A stretch of DNA of 64,000 nucleotides from Vicia villosa (GCF_029867415.1 NW_026706171.1:62001-126000), one strand, 5' to 3'. Positions 45,264 to 57,019 are shown, counted from the first letter of the stretch. Made by a program: numbers and translations. The notes: a model not told the origin generated them from the sequence alone.

Positions 45264-46416
45264 TGTTAGAACAAGATTTGTTCTGATCAATATTCTTAGT
45301 TTTGATGATAACAAGGATATGAATTGTGTGTGAGATAATGTGGTACTCTAATACATTGCAATTTCCTTTTCAGGAAATATATAAATAGTATGCACAAATC
45401 AGCGCTCAGAAGCTTTGACTCAGAAGGTTCAGCATGCAACATCAGAACATGGTCTGGCAAGACATCAGAAGATGGTCAAGGCAGAATCAGAACATGGGTC
45501 TATGGAAGCATCAGAAGAACTTGAGATCAGAAGCAGAAGCACTGAAGTTCTCATGGTATCACGCGCAGAAGCACTTCAAGGTCAGAAGACAAGAAGATGC
45601 TATGCACCAAGCTGTTTGACTCTGATGATATTCAAACGTTGTATACACAAACATCAGATCAGAAGAAAGTACAGGTGGCAGGCTACGCTGACTGACAAAA
45701 GGAACGTTGGAAGCTATTAAAGGCAACGTCAGTAGACACAGCGTGAACAAGGCTCGAGGTAGTTGACAAAAGCGTGAAACATTAAATGCGATGCTGTACG
45801 GAATACGCAAAGCATTAAATGCTCCCAACGGTCATCTTCTCAAGTGCCTATAACTATGAAGTTCTGATGAGAAGCAAGGTTAATGATTCTGAAAGAACTT
45901 ATTCTGAAAAACTTGCTGAAACGCTGTTCAACTCAAAGCTCAGAAACTTCATCTTCATCAAAGCTCACTACATTACTGTTGTAATATATTAGTGAGATTA
46001 AGCTTAAACATTAAGAGAAATATCACTGTTGTGATTATAGCTTTTCAGAAGCATTTGTAATACTCTTAGAATTGATTACATTAATTTGTAAGTAATTAGA
46101 GTGATCACGTGGTGGTCAGGATACTCTAAGAAAGTCTTAGCTTGTGTCTAAGCATTTGTTCCTAGAGTGATCAGGTTGTGATCAGGATACTCTAGAAGAC
46201 TTAGTCATGGGCTAAGTGGAAAACCATTGTAATCTGTTGCGATTAGTGGATTAAATCCTCAGGTGAGGTAAATCACTCCGTGGGGGTGGACTGGAGTAGT
46301 TTAGTTAACAACGAACCAGGATAAAAATAACTGTGCAAATTATTTTTATCGTTCAAGTTTTTAGACTACACTTATTCAACCCCCCCCCCCCTTTCTAAGT
46401 GTTTTTCTATCCTTCA
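45264..46416 (+). repeat. Sirevirus 3' LTR
   Basis: Same as 36349-37503 with about three substitutions. One of them turns the TATA box into TATAACT (near 45849). The C-run before the end is shorter. Confidence 0.93.
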
Positions 46417-46421
46417 TGTTC
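46417..46421 (+). other. Target site duplication TGTTC, right copy
   Basis: Matches 36344-36348. Confidence 0.85.
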
Positions 46422-47316
46422 TTCCTCCACCTTTTGTGGTTCTTTCTTGGGGTTTTATAGCGAGGGTAATCCTTCTTGATTAATAATGGATTAGGTTAGG
46501 GACTTTATTAAGTCACCAACTTTGGGCTTTATTGGTGCTTGTCCCTTTTGACTAAGAGGGTACCTTGGAGATTTGATTATAAGTCATCCATTTTGGATTC
46601 ATTTATTGAGTTAGGATCTCTTTTGATTAAAAGTAGATATTTCTTGGATCCTGATTAAATATCCAAAAGGATATCTTTATCTCCATTTTGTGTGGTCTAT
46701 CTTGTTTAAGAGTATGTATTTCTTGGATCTTGTTTAAGTATCCAAGAGGAGGTGTAAATCTCCAACTTGTGCTAATCCATCTTGATTAAGAGTGGATTAG
46801 GTTAGGGACTTGATTAAGTCACTAACCATGTATTGTCTTACTTGTTTAAGTTTGTATTTGTTTCTTAATGCTTGATTAAGTAATCATGCGAGATGTTTAT
46901 CTCTTAGCTTACCTCTTACTATATGTTTTCCATGTTCCCAATGTTTTCCATGTTCCCTTAGGGTGGTGACTTCAATCTTGTTTGAGATTAGTCACATAGA
47001 GGTACATAGGCATAGAGTTCACACTCTAGCGAGCACAATAATTATTAAAAAAAAACTCTAAGTTAATCATGTATTGCATTCCCCCTATTAGCAAGTAAGT
47101 AGTAAGTAGACACACCCTTTAGATATAAACAAACATAGATGGATCCCATCGAGTACAACGAACATGAGAGGTGCTAATCCCTTCCTCTCGTGTAACCGAC
47201 TCCAATACCTTGTTCTCTGGTCGTAAGACCTTGTTCTTATTCTTGTTAGGTTTTCTGATATTCTTTTCTCCTCAATGGGATAAATATATTAGTGGCGACT
47301 CTGGTTATTTTTTCGT
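46422..47316 (+). repeat. LTR C, right part (U5 end of a Tat-type LTR)
   Basis: Resumes after the Sirevirus. The sequence AGGTGCTAATCCCTTCCTCT, then TAGGTTTTCTGATATTC and AGTGGCGACTCTGG, matches the order of landmarks at the end of the Ogre LTR (GTGCTAACACCTTCCCTTTG ... GGTGGCGACTCTG). Repeated TTGATTAAG(T)/GGATTAGGTTAGGGACTT phrases occur at 46480-46900. It breaks off abruptly into other sequence, so no PBS or internal region follows. Confidence 0.6.
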
Positions 47317-47380
47317 GGTAGAGACAACTACACTCAAACTTGCCAAAAATTTTAACAACACATCTCTTAAAACTTGTTAG

Positions 47381-47630
47381 TTTCTTAAAAAGTCATGAGA
47401 TAGAAGTAGAACAAGATGAACTAAGAAAGCAGGAAAATTTGTTGCTCTAAAGTGCATCAAAAAGTTTGAAAAGACTAAAGCTCTTCAAGTTGAAGAGGAA
47501 GAAGATTCATCAGAAAATTCTAATGAAGATGAAGATGAACTATCACTTATTTCCATAAGAGTTAATCAACTTTGGGAAAGAAAGCAATGCAACAATTTTA
47601 GAGGAGCTAGAAGGATAGGTGGTTGCTTCG
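47381..47630 (+). pseudogene. Fragment of a Sirevirus-type gag
   Basis: Decayed coding sequence readable in two frames. First SHEIEVEQDE, then, after a frame change near 47430, FVALKC..FEKTKALQVEEE and DEDELSLISIRVNQLWERKQ. It corresponds to the SHEIELD...DELSMISRRVNQLWKSKQ part of the gag at 37590-39509 but is clearly from a different, older copy. It stops before the zinc knuckle. Confidence 0.75.
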
Positions 47631-48266
47631 AGTCTACTTATGGGCTAAGGAAGTATGAAATTGTTGTATGCTGAAATTATCGTATTTTGAGATGATCATA
47701 TTCTAAAATTGTGCAATCGATACGATTAGATTAATTCGTTTTTGTATAAAAACTATTTTGTTGTGTTGATTACAATCTTTGTGTTGCAGTTGGGTTTCAT
47801 ATCAACAAAACCTTAAGAAAATTTTGGTCAAAATTGACTGCACAATAAGCGTTTGATAAATTACTTCAGTTAGTTTTGTTTAAATTCTTTCATTAGAATT
47901 TGATTACTAGTGTGTTTTTATTTAAAGAGATTGTGGTCATTGTTGAAATATATTGATTCGATAACTTTTCATTATCATTGCACGTTTTAGTGGTTTTTAA
48001 CGAATATCCGAGTTTTTCGATAATAGTTTGAATTAGACGGTTTAATCCGGGCATGTTCCGTTGTTCATAGTTGAAAACGTTTTAAAATAGTATTTTCACC
48101 AAAAAAATTTAATTGGGGATCTATTCACCTCCCTCTAGATAAGTCGCCTTCGTTTATCATAGTTTACTTAATGGGCTTGTTCATCTTGCAACCCACACAA
48201 GTGATTTTATAAATAAAACTCTTTTGCTAAATCATTTGTTGCTTGACAAAATTATATTTGTGAAAC

Positions 48267-48268
<2 letters not shown>
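47631..48268. other. Unidentified AT-rich region, possible LTR end
   Basis: No ORF. The end near 48115-48145 (GGGGATCTATTCACCTCCCT) resembles the 3' ends of copia-type LTRs; nothing else is recognisable. Confidence 0.3.

Positions 48269-48302
<34 letters not shown>
48269..48302 (+). repeat. (CT)n microsatellite
   Basis: Uninterrupted CT dinucleotides, about 17 units. Confidence 0.95.
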
Positions 48303-48305
<3 letters not shown>

Positions 48306-48815
48306 TTTGTAGCATCTATCACTAACATTAAAGACACTCTGTTCATGTGGACTAAGTAGAGACATTGATATTCATTCAACGGCCGTGATCGTTCTCTAAA
48401 CTTCATTAACTGTTAAACGCCATAAGAGATAAACATTGTATCATTTATCATGTTTATTCGTAAGGATCAACTTAAAAGAACAATTCTGTTTCACTTAGTT
48501 TTTTATCGAGATTTCCCTTCACGGGATAGGATCGAGTTGGATCAACATAAATAAGGGAAATGTAATAGGTCGAACCAAAATTGGTGTATCCAATAAATGG
48601 TTAGGACACCTCAACACATGAACATATATTAATAGCCATAAATGATATGTCTCAAGCAGAGAAAAAATGGAATTGATTCATATTGATTGATATTAGGCAG
48701 ACTATGAGACTTAGATATTTACTATTCATCATTTGGTATGCAAGACCATATAAAAACCAATCATCTAAGAGAAAAGAGATATGGAATTTCCAAATGACTT
48801 ATACCAAAAGTGATA
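48303..48815. other. Intergenic sequence without recognisable features
   Basis: No ORF, RNA gene or repeat structure found. Confidence 0.4.
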
Positions 48816-49091
48816 CTACTTCCTCCCAAAATAAATGACATTTATAAAGATTATTTGTTAAAAATAAGTATCGTTTTTAATTTTCAATGTAATTTTAGTT
48901 TTAATTTTCCATTGTATCCTTAAATTAATATTTTTAATTTAATATTTCTCTCATCTTACATTAATGATAATTAGAATAAACCAACAATTAAGGATAATTA
49001 GGTAAAATAGTTATTCTCTCTTTAATTTATTACATTTTTTTAATATATGTGAAAATGTCAATTATAACATTTATTTTGAGACGAATGAAAT
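48816..49091. mobile_element. Stowaway-like MITE
   Basis: The left end CTACTTCCTCCCAAAATAAA and the right end TTTATTTTGAGACGAATGAA form imperfect terminal inverted repeats of the CTCCCTCCGTCTCAAAATAA kind, with TA at the borders. About 276 bp, AT-rich and without coding capacity, as for Tc1/mariner-derived MITEs. Confidence 0.65.
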
Positions 49092-49604
49092 ATTATTATT
49101 ATGACTCATCTAACGCCAATAGAATTATCAACCTGTCTAGTCAATATTTATAATAATCTTAATCAATAAAAATATCTCAACAATCGACTTAACGTCATTT
49201 TATCTAATTACTAAATATTTAAAGAATCAACAATCTAAATAATTTTCAACAGAACCATATTTTATTACACAGATATAATCGTGCGCTTGCTGCTCTATCA
49301 GCCGCTAGAGTAGACAAATGAAGTCTTAAAGATATAGAATTAAAGAGACTCATAAGAGGCTCGCTTTGGTACTAAATCTAATGCTAATACCATTTTGATA
49401 ACAAAGTAACTGTGATCATTTTAAACAATAACAATTATAGATTCCAACAGGAACTTCAATCTCAACACAAACAAAACAAATATTTAAATCCGTGGTGAAA
49501 ACGTGGGGGTTTAATATCTCAGCAAACAAATATATTTACTTCATTCACATATAATCTTTTACAGCAATACAGCCTAACATCTAATTTAAATCTAAAGATA
49601 AGAT
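49092..49604. other. Region downstream of the P450 gene
   Basis: Contains the expected 3' UTR of the minus-strand P450 gene (from 49604 downward). Beyond it lies AT-rich sequence with no gene. Confidence 0.4.
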
Positions 49605-51122
49605 TCATGTTCTTTCATAAAACTTAACCGGCAAGCCACCGCTAAACGTGGCAGTTAGACCCGGTGCAAACCGTGGCTCCTGATTCGGTCCAACAACCCG
49701 AACATCAAACCGTCTTACTAAAGCCGCAACAACAGACTTCATTTCCACTATAGCCAATTCCTTTCCCAAACAAACCCTCAAACCTGCTTGAAAAACTGGA
49801 AACTTAAAAGGACATTTTGGTACAAACACACCTTCTCTCAACCATCTTTCCGGTTTAAACTCCATAAAATCGGGTCCCCAAATGGTTTCCATCCGACCCA
49901 TTGCATATGGATGATAAGTAACCCGACTTCCCTTCTTTATAAAAGTTCCATCAGGTAAGACATCATCCTCCAAAGCAAACTTTGAATCAAACTGAACCGG
50001 TGGAAAAAGCCTCATACTCTCATGAATAGCTGCATTAACATAATGCATCTCTCGCGTCTGTTCAAAAGTAGCAACTTCCTGAACCGGGTTCATTACCCGG
50101 TCTAGTTCAACCCGAATCTTCTCCTCAACATCCGGGTTCTTCGACAATAACATAAAAAACCCGGTTAAGGCAGAAGCAACTGTATCACGACCCGCCAAAA
50201 GAAAACTAACAACTATATCTCTCAAATATTCATCTTCATTTGAATTCAAAGAACCCATGAAACGTGAGAGAAGATCTTTTCGTGAGTCAACTCCAATTTC
50301 AATTTCAATTTCTCGTCTTTGTTTTATCATCTCTTTTGCCATATCGTTCACCACTTTAATAGCTTCCTTCAGCTTCTTCTCCGACCCAACGTTGAAGAAA
50401 CGCATCATCTTCCATATTAACGGCGACGCGTTCATCGCTCTTTGAGCCGAAAGCTTTGACGAAAGATCAAAAGCGACAGCGAGCTTTGAAACAGGAAGTG
50501 ATGGAACAAGACAACACGGGTCTAAACCAAATGAGAATTTACAAATGTTGTCGAAAGAAAATCTTCTAAGAATATCTTGCATGTCCAAATGGACATCATT
50601 GTTTTGATCAGTCTTTGAAGCTATGAGAGGAATCAACCTCGTTTTGATTTCTTCTGCGACAAGTTCCATAGCGTATGAACGAATCGCCACGCTGCCAAGT
50701 TCAAGAGACGCCATTTTCCGCTGAAACTTCCATGAATCACCGTCGACGTTGAAGATGCCACGGCCAAGAAGATCGCCGAGAATTGCAGAAAATTGTTTCC
50801 CTTTTGGGTAGTTGTTGAAATTTGTTTTGAGAATATATTCGACATTTTCTGGGTTTGCGGTTATTGTGTTACCTAAGACATGGATATTGATTGTTGCTGT
50901 CGGTGAAGTTTGAAGAAGATGAGTGTAATAGTCGCATAGGTTTATGAAGTTTTTTGACCAAGTCATAGATAAGTAAGTTTTGCAAGTGTTGCAATTACAC
51001 CATGGTTTTATTCTAGAGATAAAGATGAGAAGAGAAAAGATTGAGAATAGAAAGGTGAAAGAGAAGAAGAAGAAAGTGAAGGTAGATTGAAGAGAAAGAG
51101 AAAGAGAATCTTCAAAACTCAT
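49605..51122 (-). CDS. CYP94C1: Cytochrome P450, CYP94C1-like (jasmonoyl-isoleucine oxidase)
   Basis: A single intact exon of 505 codons, the usual length and structure for CYP94. The N-terminal ~35 residues are a hydrophobic anchor for the endoplasmic reticulum. P450 signatures are the I-helix AGRDTV (about residue 307), ESMR of the K-helix (about 368), FKPERW, and the haem loop [10 protein letters not shown] with the ligand Cys451. Strings such as [37 protein letters not shown] and FAPGLTAT agree with my memory of Arabidopsis CYP94C1 better than CYP94B or D. That enzyme oxidises 12-hydroxy-JA-Ile to 12-carboxy-JA-Ile, switching off jasmonate signalling. The closeness is judged by eye. It is the only intact host gene in the window, surrounded by repeats. 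Confidence 0.88.
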   Translation of the reverse strand: MSFEDSLSLSLQSTFTFFFFSFTFLFSIFSLLIFISRIKPWCNCNTCKTYLSMTWSKNFINLCDYYTHLLQTSPTATINIHVLGNTITANPENVEYILKTNFNNYPKGKQFSAILGDLLGRGIFNVDGDSWKFQRKMASLELGSVAIRSYAMELVAEEIKTRLIPLIASKTDQNNDVHLDMQDILRRFSFDNICKFSFGLDPCCLVPSLPVSKLAVAFDLSSKLSAQRAMNASPLIWKMMRFFNVGSEKKLKEAIKVVNDMAKEMIKQRREIEIEIGVDSRKDLLSRFMGSLNSNEDEYLRDIVVSFLLAGRDTVASALTGFFMLLSKNPDVEEKIRVELDRVMNPVQEVATFEQTREMHYVNAAIHESMRLFPPVQFDSKFALEDDVLPDGTFIKKGSRVTYHPYAMGRMETIWGPDFMEFKPERWLREGVFVPKCPFKFPVFQAGLRVCLGKELAIVEMKSVVAALVRRFDVRVVGPNQEPRFAPGLTATFSGGLPVKFYERT

Positions 51123-51510
51123 TTTGCAGGTTGGGATATGATGAGAGTAGGTAGATGTGGAAGAGGATGGTAATGGTATGATATATATAATATGTTTGGC
51201 TTACTATTATATTGTTTGGGATTCTTAATTAATAATTTATTAAGCATTACAGTGGGCAAAATAAAATAAACATCGTTTTCATGGTGTGCAGTGGTTTTGA
51301 TTTTTGTCTATTATTTGTGTACAAATTTTGTAAGACAAAGTTGTTTGTTTGAGAAAAGAAAGAATGAGATAGTGGAAAGATGAGAGTTGATATTTGGACA
51401 CGCAATAGCCATAGATAGTATAGTCGACTGGTGATCGAGACAAGTATATGAAAACATGAGTAACGCGTGCTAAAAATATTCAGACACCATTTTAAGTTTC
51501 ACCCACGTGA
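51123..51510 (-). promoter_or_regulatory. Promoter region of the CYP94C1-like gene
   Basis: A TATA-like TATATAT (minus, 51182-51190) lies about 60 bases upstream of the start codon. A G-box CACGTG (51504-51509, context CCCACGTGAC) is about 385 bases upstream. G-boxes are bound by MYC2-type factors, and CYP94 genes are jasmonate-induced, so the site suits the gene. The link is inferred. Confidence 0.5.
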
Positions 51511-51944
51511 CACTATTACTTCTAGTTGTTTGAAGATGGTATGTGGTGGGCCTGAGTATTTTATGTGTTTCTTCGCGGGGAGTTGTTACTTCTACCCTTA
51601 TGTATTTTTCTCCATGTTAATAGTCTCAAATGTCCTTGGCGGTGAAAATTAATTTTCGAACGCAAATCTTTTCATTCACATTTTAGAAACATTTGTTCTA
51701 TTTAAATTAAATCTGATGATGCATCTTCATATAGATAAGAAGTTCATTTAGAGATGTATTTTCGAAAAAAATTTAATTTAATATTCTGTGAATTTTTCGA
51801 AGATACATCTTCAATTAAAAAATAAGGGTTTATTCGGAGATACACGTCTGTATAGTCTTATGTTTTGTTTTTTTTTAAAATACAAGGTATGTCTTGAGAT
51901 GCATCTTTGAAACTACCTAAAAGTTATGTAGAATAGAACCAACT
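51511..51944. other. Region with 'ATGCATCTTC / AGATGCATCT' repeated motif
   Basis: Several copies of a GATGCATCTTC/GAGATACA-type motif (51718, 51753, 51805, 51838, 51898). They resemble the motif cluster at 53610-53850 on the other side of the transposase fossil, as expected if both are ends of one old element. No gene. Confidence 0.4.
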
Positions 51945-52727
51945 GATTATGAGCACATTGGAAAAAGTGTTGAACAACTTCATAAAATCAAGATGACTCA
52001 AAAATATATCTCGAACAGTGACTTATTCTCACAATATTTATTCTCACAATATTTTTACCTCAAAACATAGTCTTCATCTTCCCAAAGCTTTAATACTTGT
52101 TGTATCTTAGATATTGGTCCTCTTATCGCCTTGTTGTCTCAAGCACGCACTTTGTATATTTGCTTCATATTTGAAACATTTAAAAGTCTTTTCCATTTCA
52201 ATGACGCGATTATGTTTTTCAGAGTCACCATGTCAATGTCAAGTCCGAAACAAGTTCTCTCTCCCTCGGAACAAGACGATATACAATTGGATGATCGGCT
52301 ATCTTGTTAGTCAAGGCATGATTATGCATACCAGAAATCACATTAATTTCCATATCTCATCCGCCATACAATATTCGTGCAATTTAAACAAACATTCACA
52401 TTTCCTCAATCATGTGTCATCTCGTTTCAACATCCCAGTCCTTGGTTGGTATGTTCCATTTCTTTCGCATATCATTGTTGCAAATGCTTGTCTTCTATCC
52501 GAACCATTGTCGGAACTTCTGATTACAACTCTAAACCCCAATTTTCATGCCTCCCTACCAGCCCATTGCAGCATATGTTCACAAACAATAACCGCTTATT
52601 TATTTGTAAATTATGCACAAACATCTACCTCAATAACAATCGATCGAACACCTGGTTTAACATCATCATTTGATTCATCCAGATTAACTTCATCATTCAC
52701 TTCATCCAATCTAACATCATGATTCAT
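51945..52727 (-). pseudogene. FAR1/MULE-type transposase fossil
   Basis: Minus-strand translation gives, with several stops and two or more frameshifts, ordered remnants of a FAR1-related Mutator-like transposase. These are EHMLQWAGREA, VVIRSSDNGSDRRQAF, CERNGTY, a KRDDT.LRKCECLFKL DNA-binding-domain segment, HNHALTNK, RERELVSDLTL, NVSNMKQIYK, NKAIRGPISK and LKLWEDEDYV. The order fits the N-terminal half of the widespread legume FAR1-like MULE proteins. The catalytic part is not found. Too broken to be expressed. Confidence 0.75.
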
Positions 52728-53560
52728 TTTGATCGGTTTAACATCCACACTCACAATAGCTTTGGGAAACATATCCGGGTGCACCATATCTATTACCTCA
52801 TGTACATCTCTAGATTTTTATGAGGCCAGGTGTCGACTTCTGAGCTAATCTCGGGTTCTAGGGGCTTGGTTCTTGAAGGGTTGCCTACTTCAAAGTCGTT
52901 ATGAGAAATTAAATGGTTGGTTCTATTACAAAGTGTTAATGGTCGGATGCGTTACAAACAACTAATAATTGAGATTATTACATGTGGTTAATGGTTAATA
53001 AAATGTACTAATGTCATGACCCTTGCGCATCCAGGAGGGGAAAAAGTTTAGGATATAAAAGAAGTCTTGAGGTTATTCTCAAAGGAACGATGGAAGATGC
53101 ATGAATAGCATAAAAAGGATTGGATTCATGAAGGATAAGGGGCAGTCCAACAATGGCTTCCACCACCTATCTTCCCTAAAAAAACTTCAATTACCTCATT
53201 TTCAGTACAGTTGTGGTCTCTCCTGATCCACATCAGGGAGATTGTCCAAAATATGTTTTTTTTCAAGAACACCACCAATACCAGAAAAAAGTGTTAAAAT
53301 TCAAACTAACAGGACCCTCTGTATATGCACATCCGGACCACACCAAACAATTTCGGGAGATGTATATCCGGATTCAATATTCTTTTTTCGGCTTAAAGAT
53401 AAGATTAATGTAAGGAATGAGGGATAAAATGAATGATCTTTACATGCAATTCCAGGTTGTTTTGCTCCCTTTGAAGCGATGAAATACAAGAATGATGTTT
53501 TAGTATTGAAAAGTATATTGAGAATGAGAGAAAGTTTTTAAAGGTTTTTTGCAATGGAGT
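52728..53560. other. Unidentified region beside the transposase fossil
   Basis: Includes an acidic Asp/Asn-type remnant near 52660-52720 belonging to the fossil's N-terminus. From 52815 on it is unrelated-looking sequence. Short overlapping frames at 53210-53490 are not convincing. No RNA gene seen. Confidence 0.35.
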
Positions 53561-53853
53561 TTGGCTTTAGCATGAAGAAGATCATGCAAGGTGGCTTTTT
53601 TATCAACTTTTCCGCTGGAAAATTCTAGAGATGCATCTCCAAAAATATCACTGACTTGTTATTTAAACTCGTCGTGTGAATAACAAAACCCAAAAAATAG
53701 TACAAAGGGTATTTCGAAAATGCATCTCCGAAAATACCTAAATAGTATACGGAGTTGCATCTCCGAACCATATTTTTTTAAACTGGGGAGTAACTCATAA
53801 AATAAATGATTGACGTGATTTTAGGTGCATCTGGAGATGCAGCTCCGAACGTA
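53561..53853. repeat. Cluster of GATGCATCTCCGAA motifs
   Basis: AGATGCATCTCC, AATGCATCTCCGAAA, AGTTGCATCTCCGAA and GAGATGCAGCTCCGAA occur within 230 bases. The core AGATGCATCT is palindromic. Probably the terminal part of an old DNA element containing the FAR1-type fossil. Confidence 0.5.
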
Positions 53854-55059
53854 TGAAGATCTGAGATCAAAGCCATTAATTGACTCGACTCAATATTTCA
53901 CTGAAAGTCGCCACCGCGCTTTATTGTTTCCAAAGGAAAAAGGAAAAGAACGAAGAAAACCCAAAGTTTAAAACAAGAAAGAGATCTTAGGTACGGGTGT
54001 TGATTATACAAGGGGAAGGTTTTAAGCACCCCTCATATCTGTGGTATTCCATAGGAACCTTTTTGAAAATCTGTGTCGTGTTTGCTAAAAAAGGGTTTAT
54101 TTTATTTTTAAAATAAGCTCGGCAAGACGTTAAGCCTTGTGCCTACATACCTCCTCGGTGCAATGGAGAAGTCAGAGCTAATGTAGTTCCGCTTTAAAAG
54201 GGAAAACGTTTTAAAACTGAAAAAACACTTTATCGTCGTCGGAGAGAAATACTCAGCCATTGATCTCGAGCATGAGAACAAATGAGTTCTTTGCATCGCA
54301 AATGAAAGAAGGGCTCCAACTCGGATAGAAATCAATGAGTATGCCACTAGCTCTCTCACGCGGAAAAGATCTCATTATATCAATCAATTTCAAAATCGTG
54401 GGGTATCGCCACTCGTTTCAACAATTAGTCGTGTCTAAACTTTTGAAGAAAAGGCCACTAAGGGCGAAAGATATATGTTTAAAGAAAAGGTTTTGAAAAG
54501 GTTGCAAACATAAGAAGGTTTTGTAAAAAGAGAGAAGATTTTGAAAATTAAAGAAGGGGAGGAGATGAAGAGGCTATCCTAATACATAAAATAAAAGCTA
54601 AGGAAAGAACGGTCTAACCGAAGAAGAAGCCAACACTTGACATTATGAGTCAAGGTAGATTTCCCATCCTTTGGACTTATCAATACCAAACCAACACATT
54701 ACCACTTGGGGATCCAGATGAACTTATTATCTTAGCACCATTTTGCATTAAGCACATTAAAATTCTGACGAAAATCGGGCAGAGTAACTGCTGTTTTCGG
54801 GTAAAATCCTTATCTCAATGCCTTGGAATTAACCATCAAGGACTTTCCAGGAAATGCCTGCATACACAAACAGATAACAATCCAATGCCAGACAGACAGA
54901 ATAACAACAGAGTAACAATATCATAACAGGGTCCAGAGGTACTAAGTCCATAAGTCCGAATCTCCAAAATGCTCGGGATAATGACCAATAGTGCGAAAAA
55001 GAGCCTTAGGTGTTTTTTTAGATTTTTGTTGTTTATTAGTGTTTTTAGCATAAAAGTAA

Positions 55060-55180
55060 AGTATGGTCCAAGTGGACAAAAAGAAAATAGCGGAAACATA
55101 GACATAGTGTCCAAATGGACAAAGAGAAAATAGCGGAATATAAACGTCCAAATGGACAAAGAGAAAATAGCGGAATGTAA
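55060..55180 (+). repeat. Short tandem repeat GTCCAAATGGACAAAGAGAAAA in LTR D
   Basis: Three copies of about 38-46 bp: (T)GGACAAA(A/G)AGAAAATAGCGGAA, preceded in two cases by the palindrome TCCAAATGGA-like GTCCAAATGGAC. Confidence 0.8.
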
Positions 55181-55934
55181 ATATGATGAAATGATAAAAT
55201 AAAGCGATAAAGCGAAAAAGTAAAGAGCGATATAATAAAGATGCGGAAATTAAAGTCAATTGTTAGATGTTAAAGATAACCATCTTGAAACTTGTCAAGT
55301 ATGTTATCAAAGTTAGTAATAAAGATCGATGGTGAGTGAAGGATGTTCTCGGATTTAAATTTAATGGACATTTATCAGAAGCTTGATAAAATCATAGAGA
55401 CTACACGATAAACCTCCATAAGTCTTAAATCAACCGCATACAATTCTCATCCATATTTGATCTTTTTTTATTCGGGACACGAAATATTGCGCTATGATAA
55501 GCAGATCGCCAAGTGATTTATGTAGAAATCACCCTACAACGAGGCCGGTCAAAACTTTATGTGTTAATGCATGCGAGAGAAGCGATATGTAGATCACTCT
55601 CCGAAAGAAATACCGCACGAAAAGAAAAATAGGGAGTGATCTAGTCTTTACCAAGAATCCATAAGAATTCTCAAGGTATTAAGACTTTCATCGATCAAAA
55701 TAAAAAGAAATAAAAGATGGGACCACATTCAAAAGCTCCTTTCATCCATAATTTCAATCACTTAATATTACGGATTTGGATTCTCATCCTATCGACGCCC
55801 TAAGTCCATTGAAATTAGAGAGAAATTAGGCCTCTAATTTGTGATTCAAAGAAAATATCAAAAGAATGGAGTATAAGAAGAGTTAGAACAAAAAACAAGT
55901 CAAAAATAGCAAAAACATGCATTCTGCCTCACTG

Positions 55935-56775
55935 GAAATCGATTTACCTCTGTAGGAAATCAATTTCCTGAGTGCAGAGTTCAAAATTGACATAAAAACA
56001 AGGTGGAAATCGATTTCCTACAGAGGGAAATCGATTTCCTGCACGCAACTTTCAAAAAATCAGCATTAGGAAGCATAAAACTTGACTTAAGCAAACATAC
56101 AAACACCTTATGATCACATATCAATTGGAGCACGAATTTTCCATCAATTCACCATCAAATAGGACCAATATAGCATCAAAGATGCATCACACACAAACAC
56201 AAAAGAATCACATTATGATAGATGAAAAAGGATGAAGAAAATTACCAAATCTTAAACAAAACTTAGATCCACTTCAAAAATCACCAACACAAATCTTGAT
56301 CTCTCAACAATTTGAAGAAAAAAGAGTGAAATGGATGGTGGTTTAGCTCAAAGTTTGTGAGGTTCAAGATGTGACTCACAAACTTTATGAAAGAAAAAGA
56401 GCTTTGGTGAATTTGGTAGGGATGATGAGAGAAATTGCAAGGGGTTTGTTGGCTTTCCAAGCTTGTCAAATGAGAGAGTAGAGACCTCTATTTATAGGAT
56501 GGGAGCAAGGGTAGTGGCAATTTGGTCTTTTTGCATTTGGTAATTAATTTGTGTTTAATTGGTGTTTAAATGGTATTTAAATGGTAAAAATGGTAAAATG
56601 AGGTTTAAGTGGGTTTAATGAAGGGAATTAATTTTGGTGAGGTGGAAAATTGGTAAAATGAAAAAAATGATAAAAGAAAATAGGTGCCAAAATGATGTCA
56701 CACTTCCCTCCTTATTATTTTTTGAATTTCGCCCCAGGGAAATCGATTTCCTGTATGGGTAAATCGATTTCCATA
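55935..56775. repeat. Dispersed palindrome GGAAATCGATTTCC in LTR D
   Basis: The 14-bp palindrome or one-mismatch variants occur six times: near 55936, 55959, 56003, 56027, 56738 and 56759. They come as three pairs spaced about 20-24 bases apart. Confidence 0.85.
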
Positions 56776-57019
56776 GTGAAATTTTCAAAAATTCCTTTTC
56801 TTGCACTGTTTTGATTTTTGCCCGATCTTTTTCCTGCAAAACACCAACAAAGGGAAAAAATGCATATTTTTGGATTTTGGTTAGTATAAAACAAATTAAA
56901 AGCTAAAAATGCTTGATGGTTCCCCTCAAAGACAAACTGATACCTCAAGATTGTGATGTTGATTAATGATTGAAATGCAAATGATGTATAATCTTAGGGT
57001 CAAAAATTGAGGTATGACA

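Larger units (their letters stand above)
36349..46416 (+). mobile_element. Sirevirus-type (Ty1/copia) retrotransposon lacking RT/RNase H
   Basis: 10,068 bp with 1155/1153-bp LTRs and TSD TGTTC. There is a Met-type PBS (TGGCATCAGAGCGCC) and gag with a zinc knuckle. Protease and integrase follow in a second frame. A 932-codon ORF and a multi-PPT region with GGGGGAGA runs come next. The LTRs differ by about three substitutions plus homopolymer changes, so the copy is young. Integrase ends normally into the RTRSF region that usually leads into RT, but RT and RNase H are missing. Movement would need these enzymes from a full-length relative. Confidence 0.9.
53862..57019 (-). mobile_element. Tat-type solo or truncated LTR (LTR D)
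   Basis: In minus-strand reading it starts TGTCATACCTCAATTTTTGA (57019) like other Tat-lineage LTRs. It has a TATA box TATAAATAG (56488-56496) and ends near 53862 in a U5 with GGTGGCGACTTTC. The order of landmarks there (AAGCACCCCTC, TGCCTACATACCTCC, GTAGTTCCG) matches the nested element's LTR (GGCACCCTCAA, TGCCTACGTACCTCC, GTAGTTCGG). No internal region follows on either side and no TSD was found. Frames of about 60-107 codons in it are low-complexity. Confidence 0.7.

Noticed and set aside
49270..49320. tRNA-like segment (GCTGCTCTATCAGCCGCTAGAG)
   Set aside because: Only a D-arm-like resemblance; no acceptor stem, anticodon loop or T-arm can be placed around it.
52114..52722. 202-codon plus-strand frame as a gene
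   Set aside because: It is the complement of the minus-strand FAR1/MULE fossil, whose translation gives recognisable motifs.
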